NCBI GenBank assembly: GCA_014382685.1 | Contig: JACNJG010000071.1 | Location: 7,691-13,361, forward strand | Origin: Candidatus Cloacimonadota bacterium | Lineage (GTDB): Bacteria; Cloacimonadota; Cloacimonadia; JGIOTU-2 | Length of the DNA stretch: 5,671 nt | Direction of reading: 5' to 3' | Shown: piece by piece, positions 1 through 4,921 of the stretch | How positions within the stretch are numbered: position 1 is the stretch's first letter | How the letters are laid out: each line of letters opens with the position of its first letter | Made by a program: the position numbers and the translations under genes | The notes under the pieces: model-generated | The model's database searches: none | The model's input: only the letters and a program-made list of their open reading frames with translations | Told to the model about the DNA's origin: nothing

Positions 1-15
1 TAAATAGGAGATAGT

Positions 16-1200
16 ATGGCAAAGATTGCATCGGCTGGAAATTATGGACCAAAGGTCCGCTCCGATTGCAGAGTTACGATAGAACTCACAAACAGCGATG
101 GAATTCAAATAGAACTTATCAGCAAAGTGGAAAAATTTTTCGGAGACCACATTATTTCTCTAACAAAAAGTGAACTGGCATTTTTCGGTATTGACAACGC
201 CAAAGTTAAGATCGAAGATCGGGGAGCGCTCGATTTTGTCATTGCTGCCCGCATCGAAGCAGCACTAAAAAAAGCAGATAACACAATTAGTAAATCATAC
301 TTGCCGGAAATGAAAGAGCATTGCAAGTATAAAACTGCAAAAGACCGGCTAAGACGTTCACGGCTCTATCTGCCGGGTGGCTCACCAAAGCTGATGCTGA
401 ATGCAGGTCTGCATGGGGCTGACGCAATTATCCTCGATCTCGAAGATTCTGTACATCCTGATGAAAAGGAGTCTGCACGATTACTTGTAAGAAATGCACT
501 CAGAACAATAGATTTCAAGGGCTCGGAAAGGATGGTTCGTATCAACCAGCTTCCACTGGGCTTCGAAGATATCAAAGAAATTATTAATGAGAATGTTAAT
601 GTTGTGCTCATCCCAAAATGTGAATCCAAACAGCAAGTGATCGATGTTAATACATATATTAAGAAATTTAAAAAGGGCAAATCACCCGTTTTCCTCATGC
701 CGATAATAGAATCGGCAAAAGGAGTTATGAATGCCTATGAAATTGCAACTGCATGCGATAATATAATTGCGTTGACACTTGGTCTTGAAGATTATACAGC
801 CGATATTGGTGTTAGACGATCAAAATCTGAAGAGGAATGTTTTTTTGCTAAAAGTATGGTAGTCAATGCTGCAAAAGCTGCGGGTGTACAGGCGATTGAT
901 ACCGTGTTCTCTGATGTTGGTGATATGGATGGCTTGTATGAAAATGTGAAACAGGCAAAAGCAATGGGATTTGATGGAAAAGGGTGTATTCATCCTCGCC
1001 AGATAAAGGTCGTGCACGAAGCATTTTTGCCCACAGAAGAAGAATTAGTTAGAGCCAAGCAGATTGTCGATGCGTATAAAACTGCCAAAAAGGAAGGCAA
1101 GGGAGTTGTATCTCTTGGAAGCAAGATGATCGATCCTCCTGTAGTAAAACAAGCCCAGCATATTCTGAAGATGGCAAAACTCGGAGGTATGATAAAATGA
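16..1200 (+). CDS. Fused citrate lyase acyl carrier protein (CitD) and beta subunit (CitE)
   Basis: This single 394-residue chain carries two citrate lyase parts. Residues about 1-90 resemble CitD (gamma subunit, about 97 aa), with the family pattern VEKFFGDHI (38-46) and EDRGALDFVIAARIEAAL (67-84). Residues about 110-394 resemble a whole CitE (about 300 aa) of the HpcH/HpaI aldolase fold: RRSRLYLPGG (113-122), ILDLEDSVHPDEKESARLLV (139-158), RINQLPLGF (175-183), IESAKG (231-236), LGLEDYTADIG (255-265) and CIHPRQI (324-330). E232 and D259 are the likely Mg2+ ligands by analogy with CitE-like enzymes. CitE splits citryl-ACP into acetyl-ACP and oxaloacetate in the cytoplasm. The start has a good AGGAG at 6-10, five bases upstream. 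TAA at 1-3 may end an upstream gene. The stop overlaps the citF start as ATGA. Fusion would tether the carrier to its lyase. No frameshift is seen at the junction. The prosthetic-group serine region is atypical (V-R-S16-D-C). Confidence 0.93.
   Translation: MAKIASAGNYGPKVRSDCRVTIELTNSDGIQIELISKVEKFFGDHIISLTKSELAFFGIDNAKVKIEDRGALDFVIAARIEAALKKADNTISKSYLPEMKEHCKYKTAKDRLRRSRLYLPGGSPKLMLNAGLHGADAIILDLEDSVHPDEKESARLLVRNALRTIDFKGSERMVRINQLPLGFEDIKEIINENVNVVLIPKCESKQQVIDVNTYIKKFKKGKSPVFLMPIIESAKGVMNAYEIATACDNIIALTLGLEDYTADIGVRRSKSEEECFFAKSMVVNAAKAAGVQAIDTVFSDVGDMDGLYENVKQAKAMGFDGKGCIHPRQIKVVHEAFLPTEEELVRAKQIVDAYKTAKKEGKGVVSLGSKMIDPPVVKQAQHILKMAKLGGMIK
1183..1188 (+). promoter_or_regulatory. Ribosome binding site of citF inside the end of citDE
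   Basis: GGAGGT lies nine bases before the ATG at 1197. It is a near-perfect Shine-Dalgarno within the last codons of the fused citDE gene. It supports the overlapping ATGA start for citF, so citF can be translated by re-initiation or by its own loading. Confidence 0.75.
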
Positions 1201-2759
1201 AAAAAGCAGATAAATTTGTGAAAAATGCAGCCGGACGTCTCGTACCTACTATTGTCAACGGGAAGAAGGTCATACCCTTTATGGGAGTGAACAAATACAG
1301 ACCTACACACAAAGGTACAGCGCCGCGAGTACCGACATGTATAGATTATCCAAAAGATTGTAATAAGATCGTTGATTCTTTAAAAGAAGCGTTGATAAAA
1401 GCCGGGCTGAAAGATGGAATGACGATCTCGACACATCATCATTACCGAAATGGAGATTATGTTGCAAACTGGATATTTGATATTGCTGCAGAACTCGGTG
1501 TAAAAGATCTAATATGGGCTCCAAGTGCGGCATTCCCATGTCACTCTCCTATCATTAAGCATCTTGAATCCGGTGTAGTACATCACATCGAAGGAAGTTT
1601 GAATGGTCCGCTTGGCGATTTTTGTAGTCACGGTAAAATGAAGGGGCTTGGTTATCTGAGAAGTCACGGTGGCAGATATAGAGCTGTGGCAGATGGCGAA
1701 CTTCATATTGACATTGCAGTACTTGCTGCATCTGCTGCAGATATGATGGGAAATGCAAATGGCGTTTTGGGGAAACATCCTTTCGGTCCCGTATCTTTTT
1801 TAAGAGTTGATTCCAAAAATGCAGATAGGACTATTGTTGTTACCGATACATTGATAGATTTTCCCTGTTATCCATGGGAGATAATGGGCAATGACGTGGA
1901 TTTTGTCGTGGTTGTGGACAAAATTGGTGATCCGGAAAAGATCGTTTCAGGCACAACACGCATCACCAAAAGTCCTGATAGACTGCTTATTGCTGAATAC
2001 GCTGCTAAATTTATTGAGGCTGCTGGAATCCTCAGAGACGGTATGAATTTTCAGGCAGGCGCCGGCGGAATTTCACTTGCATTTACCGATTTTGTGAATA
2101 AGGTAATGATCGAGAAAGACATCAAGGCGCGAAGTATGATCGGGGGAAGCACAAAATACCTTGTGGATATGATGAATAACGGTCGTACCGATTATATATT
2201 CGACGGACAGACCTTTGGCTTGGAAGCTATCTCTTCACTTAGAGATAATCCAAAACATATCCCAATCGATGTATTTGATAGTTACGATTTCCATGCGAAA
2301 AGTAATCTTGTACAAATGATGGATGTGATCGTACTCGGCAGCACAGAGATTGATGTGAATTTTAATGCAAACTGCGTTACGCACAGTGACGGGCGTATGC
2401 TACACGGAATAGGTGGCTTCCAGAATTGCATGATGGCAAAATGTACTATGATCGCAGTCCCTTCTTTTAGAGATAGGATTCCTGTGATAAAAGATGAAGT
2501 TACCACTCTTGTTGCGCCGGGCGAACTGGTCGATGTAATTGTGACAGAGCGTGGAATTGCGATCAATCCCAGAAGAAAGGATCTGATATCTGCAACGAAG
2601 AATTCGGGACTTCCTATCAGAGATATAATTGATATTAAAAAGGAAGTTGATGACATATGCGGCATACCTACCAAGCCAAAACTGTCTGATGAAGCTGTTG
2701 CAGTTGTTGAATGGGTGGACGGAACAATTCTTGATACAATAAGAAAGGTTGAGGATTAA
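1197..2759 (+). CDS. citF: Citrate lyase alpha subunit (citrate:acetyl-ACP transferase)
   Basis: This 520-residue protein matches CitF along its whole length (about 510 aa in enterobacteria). CitF moves the acyl carrier from acetate to citrate, giving citryl-ACP for the CitE step, and belongs to the CoA-transferase superfamily. Visible landmarks are DGMTISTHHHYRNGDYV (73-89), RSHGGR (155-160), GELHIDIAVLA (167-177), GNANGVLGK (185-193), the glycine-rich QAGAGGISLA (286-295), a conserved EIDVNFN (384-390) and RGIAINPRRKDL (452-463). The start is set by the GGAGGT at 1183-1188 and the ATGA overlap with citDE, so the two genes are almost certainly co-transcribed. Gene order is D-E then F, as in classical cit operons. 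TAA ends the gene at 2757-2759, and 539 non-coding bases follow, so no citX, citG or transporter gene comes after it. No internal stop, truncation or missing block is apparent. Confidence 0.96.
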   Translation: MKKADKFVKNAAGRLVPTIVNGKKVIPFMGVNKYRPTHKGTAPRVPTCIDYPKDCNKIVDSLKEALIKAGLKDGMTISTHHHYRNGDYVANWIFDIAAELGVKDLIWAPSAAFPCHSPIIKHLESGVVHHIEGSLNGPLGDFCSHGKMKGLGYLRSHGGRYRAVADGELHIDIAVLAASAADMMGNANGVLGKHPFGPVSFLRVDSKNADRTIVVTDTLIDFPCYPWEIMGNDVDFVVVVDKIGDPEKIVSGTTRITKSPDRLLIAEYAAKFIEAAGILRDGMNFQAGAGGISLAFTDFVNKVMIEKDIKARSMIGGSTKYLVDMMNNGRTDYIFDGQTFGLEAISSLRDNPKHIPIDVFDSYDFHAKSNLVQMMDVIVLGSTEIDVNFNANCVTHSDGRMLHGIGGFQNCMMAKCTMIAVPSFRDRIPVIKDEVTTLVAPGELVDVIVTERGIAINPRRKDLISATKNSGLPIRDIIDIKKEVDDICGIPTKPKLSDEAVAVVEWVDGTILDTIRKVED

Positions 2760-2964
2760 TAATCTCAAATTATCGAAATCTTGAGACATGTTTACTACGC
2801 CGTAGTCCCGGGGATGAAGGCGAGTCAGAGAGCATGTCATAAGTTGAAGTATTTATGAATTACTTATCACAAGCTATGCGAAATTTTATCGAGAATACTT
2901 TGCAGGCAATGGCAGGAATCGAAACTGAACTGGGATTTTAGATGCTAGATCGACAATTCGACAA
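2760..2964. other. Non-coding stretch after citF, no gene recognised
   Basis: I find no supportable gene here. The longest open stretch with an ATG (2855-2941, 28 codons) lacks a clear ribosome binding site and resembles nothing I know. Small inverted repeats are present: TCTCAA (2763-2768) with TTGAGA (2781-2786), the 13-base ACTACGCCGTAGT (2794-2806), and GACATG (2785-2790) with CATGTC (2833-2838) enclosing it. None is followed by a T-run, so no clear intrinsic terminator for the cit genes can be named. The segment could be the untranslated 3' end of the operon mixed with decayed repeats. Confidence 0.5.
2785..2838. repeat. Nested inverted repeat downstream of citF
   Basis: GACATG at 2785-2790 and CATGTC at 2833-2838 are exact reverse complements. 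They enclose a second palindrome, ACTACGCCGTAGT (2794-2806, six-base arms around one C), and a GC-rich CCCGGGG. The arms are short, so a structural role in RNA is uncertain. It could be a mobile palindromic repeat like those further right. Confidence 0.3.
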
Positions 2965-3008
2965 AATAGAACGCAGACACACGCAGATTTAGCTGATCCT
3001 CGCAGATT
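2965..3008 (+). repeat. Left inverted-repeat arm with ~10-base degenerate units
   Basis: This arm starts AATAGAAC and then reads as four units of about ten bases resembling ACGCAGATTT: ACGCAGACAC (2971-2980), ACGCAGATTT (2981-2990), AGCTGATCCT (2991-3000) and CGCAGATTAT (3001-3010). It pairs with 3271-3314 at 35 of 44 positions. The core CGCAGA occurs at 2972, 2982 and 3001. Confidence 0.7.
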
Positions 3009-3039
3009 ATAATTAATAATTCCAAATAAAAAGAATGTC

Positions 3040-3061
3040 ATTCCCGAGTCCCATCGGGAAT
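3040..3061. repeat. Hairpin ATTCCCGA-N6-TCGGGAAT, REP/dRS3-like
   Basis: The perfect eight-base arms ATTCCCGA (3040-3047) and TCGGGAAT (3054-3061) flank the six-base loop GTCCCA. The form, in the context TGTCATTCCCG...CGGGAATCC, recalls small dispersed extragenic palindromes such as neisserial dRS3 (ATTCCC-N8-GGGAAT). The spacer here between ATTCCC and GGGAAT is ten bases. Only CCAATATCTTTATT follows, so it is not a convincing terminator. Confidence 0.7.
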
Positions 3062-3078
3062 CCAATATCTTTATTCGA

Positions 3079-3127
3079 CTCCTAAGGAATACTTCGCAGC
3101 GCTCAGTATAAATTCCATGACGAGGAG
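3079..3127. repeat. Imperfect compound inverted repeat
   Basis: CTCCT (3079-3083) pairs with AGGAG (3123-3127), and inside these GGAAT (3086-3090) pairs with ATTCC (3112-3116). ATACT (3089-3093) can alternatively pair with AGTAT (3105-3109). The arms are short and interrupted, so this may be a decayed palindrome of the same class as its neighbours. Confidence 0.3.
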
Positions 3128-3141
3128 CTGATACCTTTGCA

Positions 3142-3167
3142 AGGAATCCTTGTGCCTTAGGATTCCT
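3142..3167. repeat. Hairpin AGGAATCCT-N8-AGGATTCCT
   Basis: Nine-base perfect arms (3142-3150 and 3159-3167) flank the loop TGTGCCTT. The left arm also lies within a second overlapping palindrome, CAAGGAATCCTTG (3140-3152), so two alternative foldings exist. No T-run follows. Its sequence differs from the hairpins on either side. Confidence 0.6.
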
Positions 3168-3218
3168 AATCGTTCATCAATAAACTTGTAATTCTGGAAT
3201 GCATACAGAATAGCAATG

Positions 3219-3244
3219 CGTTACCAATCTGGAGATTGGTAACG
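3219..3244. repeat. Near-perfect 26-base palindrome (REP-like)
   Basis: The 12-base arms CGTTACCAATCT (3219-3230) and AGATTGGTAACG (3233-3244) are exact reverse complements separated only by GG. In RNA this would give a stem of about ten pairs with a CUGGAG loop. The layout and its GTAACGAG flank recall small mobile REP palindromes. It lies about 55 bases beyond the glycosyltransferase stop on the minus strand. It could slow transcription or decay there, but has no T-tract on either side. Confidence 0.75.
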
Positions 3245-3270
3245 AGGAATAGGGATTTGTTTTATAACTT

Positions 3271-3314
3271 AATCAGTGTTTATCAGCTTAATCTGCGTTT
3301 ATCTGTGTTCTATT
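3271..3314 (-). repeat. Right inverted-repeat arm, overlapping the end of the glycosyltransferase gene
   Basis: Read on the minus strand this arm starts AATAGAACACAG and continues in ~10-base units (AACGCAGATT, AAGCTGATAA), mirroring 2965-3008 at 35 of 44 positions. Positions 3299-3310 of the arm encode the last three residues, Glu-His-Arg, and the TAA stop of the minus-strand gene, so the repeat has become part of that gene. Confidence 0.7.
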
Positions 3315-4816
3315 CCTGATCCATACTCCAGCGGATAGGGCTTCTGCAGGTTTTTACACAACCAGAGATTGTAAGTCATTTCATATTTTCCATTCCGATA
3401 GATCATTATGCCGGATAAGGGAATTATTTCTTCAAAGTATTCCGAATATCTTTCTTCAGGGCTTGTAGTATATCGCGGATGCATCACGAAAATCCCATCC
3501 TTTCCCATAAGGGAATCCATTGGAGCCCAATATGCAAAATGATGAGCACTTCTTTTATCAAAAACAGCAACAGGATACTTCTTTTGAGCTGCATACCCAA
3601 GCTCACCACCTGTAATATATTTATGTGTAAAAAGAAAGGTGTCTTCGTTCAATAAATCGCGTTGTTCCAGTTCATCAATAACTTCATCCCAGCCATAGCC
3701 CTCAAGCGTGAGATCAAGCTCTACGCCGAGGTGCAAAAAGCCCGTAATCGAGTGGATCATAATTATAACCAGCAGAACAGCAGTGACAATTCCGGTACTC
3801 CAGAATGTCCATTTGACTGCCTGCTTTTTCCATTTCATCATCCATCCGCAGGTGAGAATGATCGCAGCAAGATATCCTGGCATGGGCCAATGAGGTAGTA
3901 TCTGCTGAGTGGCACCAATGAGTGTAAAAATGCCAATCGGCAGAAGTGCAAAAGGCAATAGCCAGCGCGTGGCTTTATCATTTTTATCAATCGTTTTGAT
4001 TATTCCCATTATCAGTATGATCATTATCCAGGGAAGCAGATACGCTGCCTGTACCAGCACTCCCTGATAGAAGTTCGTGAATGAGAGACTATTTCTCGAA
4101 ACTCCTTTTCCAAATTGATACGCATAGGAAACCCAGTTATGCTGAGCATTCCACAGGATGTTGGGCAAAAATATTATTCCTGCAAGGATGAACCCGATAT
4201 ACAAGAAAGGACTTTTCCAGTACCTGCGCCACTCATTGAAAGCGATCAGGCAGAATCCAATACTCGCAATAAGCAGGATCGCATGATATTTCGAAAGCAT
4301 CGCAAAGCCGAGACTCACTCCGGAAAGAAGAAACCACACACTTTTTTGAGTTTGATGCACTCTTAAAATGCTCACAATAAAGAGCAGCCAGAATACGCCC
4401 AGTGCATTGTCAGGAATAACGAATGCACCCATGCCAACGAAAAAATAGGGGATCGTGTGAAGGAAAAGAATTGAAAATATCGCAGCTTTCCGATTGAATA
4501 AACTTCGTACAATATAGTACATCAGGATTGCAGATATGATAAAAAGAAGAATTGCACCAAAGCGCAAGCTCAAGGTCGAGAACGACCCACTCAGCCATCT
4601 CCCGATTCCTGTGGTGATAGCAACGATCGGAGGATGGTCAAAAAATCCCCATGCAGGAAAGAATGAACACACGCCGTAATATGCTTCATCGATGCCCGGC
4701 GTCACAAACATACTGGCAACAATGCGAACAATAAAACCAATTCCAAGAATTAAAAGTGCTGTTTTATCTTTGAAAATTTCAAAGAACGATAGTGCAACTC
4801 GATTAATTTTTTTCAT
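3299..4816 (-). CDS. GT39/ArnT-type polytopic glycosyltransferase
   Basis: This 505-residue membrane protein has the layout of GT-C family 39 enzymes (PMT/ArnT-like), which transfer sugar from a polyprenyl-phosphate carrier on the outer face of the inner membrane. The first long outer loop holds the D43-E44 pair (GIDEAYYG), the usual catalytic or metal-site position, followed by WGFFDHPPIV (56-65). A second conserved acidic spot is IPDNALGVFW (134-143), then LSKYHAILL (174-182) and HWPMPGYLAA (309-318), all familiar from this family. About ten to twelve hydrophobic segments lie between residues 19 and 360. Residues 361-505 form a soluble C-terminal tail with no catalytic motif I recognise. 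The ATG at 4816 has purine-rich GAAGG (4827-4823) six bases upstream. The last codons come from a dispersed repeat. Sugar and acceptor (lipid A, glycolipid or protein) cannot be read from the sequence. Confidence 0.87.
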   Translation of the reverse strand: MKKINRVALSFFEIFKDKTALLILGIGFIVRIVASMFVTPGIDEAYYGVCSFFPAWGFFDHPPIVAITTGIGRWLSGSFSTLSLRFGAILLFIISAILMYYIVRSLFNRKAAIFSILFLHTIPYFFVGMGAFVIPDNALGVFWLLFIVSILRVHQTQKSVWFLLSGVSLGFAMLSKYHAILLIASIGFCLIAFNEWRRYWKSPFLYIGFILAGIIFLPNILWNAQHNWVSYAYQFGKGVSRNSLSFTNFYQGVLVQAAYLLPWIMIILIMGIIKTIDKNDKATRWLLPFALLPIGIFTLIGATQQILPHWPMPGYLAAIILTCGWMMKWKKQAVKWTFWSTGIVTAVLLVIIMIHSITGFLHLGVELDLTLEGYGWDEVIDELEQRDLLNEDTFLFTHKYITGGELGYAAQKKYPVAVFDKRSAHHFAYWAPMDSLMGKDGIFVMHPRYTTSPEERYSEYFEEIIPLSGIMIYRNGKYEMTYNLWLCKNLQKPYPLEYGSGIEHR

Positions 4817-4921
4817 AGAAAACCTTCTTTTCCTTAAAATTCTGCTTAGAGTTTGTGCATTTGATTGTCAATTTTCTCGAGAAAACGTTGCCAAAAATTT
4901 TTTAAAATATCAAATCCAGCT
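4817..4921. promoter_or_regulatory. Divergent promoter region between glycosyltransferase and PAP2 genes
   Basis: These 105 AT-rich bases separate two genes transcribed outwards, so promoters for both should lie here. On the minus strand TTGACA (4871-4866) is a perfect -35 hexamer. At 17 bases spacing it meets only TAAGCA (4848-4843), a poor -10, so the call is tentative. For the plus-strand gene TAAAAT (4903-4908) could be a -10, but no matching -35 is seen. No clear Shine-Dalgarno precedes the PAP2 ATG. Confidence 0.45.
4872..4885. promoter_or_regulatory. Perfect 14-base palindrome, candidate operator
   Basis: TTTTCTCGAGAAAA is its own reverse complement. It lies in the middle of the divergent spacer, directly beside the minus-strand TTGACA. 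The size and symmetry suit a dimeric repressor or activator that could control both genes at once. No regulator gene is in the window and I cannot assign a protein family to the motif. Confidence 0.45.

Larger units (their letters stand above)
2965..3314. mobile_element. Putative MITE-like non-autonomous element bounded by 44-base inverted repeats
   Basis: The outer 44 bases on each side are imperfect reverse complements (35 of 44 matching by hand count). The unit is 350 bases long, has no open frame worth calling, and holds several unrelated palindromes. If the ends are taken as GAAC...GTTC (2969-3310), a TA dinucleotide sits at both outer edges (2967-2968 and 3311-3312). That would fit a TA target duplication of the IS630/mariner kind, but the outer AATA/TATT match explains the same pattern, so it is weak evidence. 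No transposase is present. The alternative is two independent copies of a dispersed intergenic repeat in opposite orientation. The right end overlaps the last codons of the glycosyltransferase gene. Confidence 0.4.

Noticed and set aside
2763..2786. TCTCAA / TTGAGA stem just after the citF stop as an intrinsic terminator
   Set aside because: Only six AT-rich pairs with a 12-base loop, and the following bases (CATGTTTACTACG) contain no T-run.
2400..2840. Long minus-strand open frames opposite citF and citDE
   Set aside because: They are antisense to genes with strong family similarity throughout and have no recognisable motifs of their own.
2855..2941. 28-codon open frame in the gap after citF
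   Set aside because: No clear ribosome binding site, no recognisable similarity, and such lengths occur often by chance.
2760..3298. tRNA, rRNA or a known riboswitch in the gap
   Set aside because: No cloverleaf signature, T-loop consensus or recognisable riboswitch core was seen; the structure present is short separate palindromes.
2965..3314. CRISPR array
   Set aside because: The repeats are inverted and the ~10-base units have no spacers; there are no regularly spaced identical direct repeats and no cas genes.
4861..4893. Sigma-70 promoter for the PAP2 gene using TTGTCA (4865-4870)
   Set aside because: At 17 bases spacing the -10 position reads TTGCCA, which does not resemble TATAAT.
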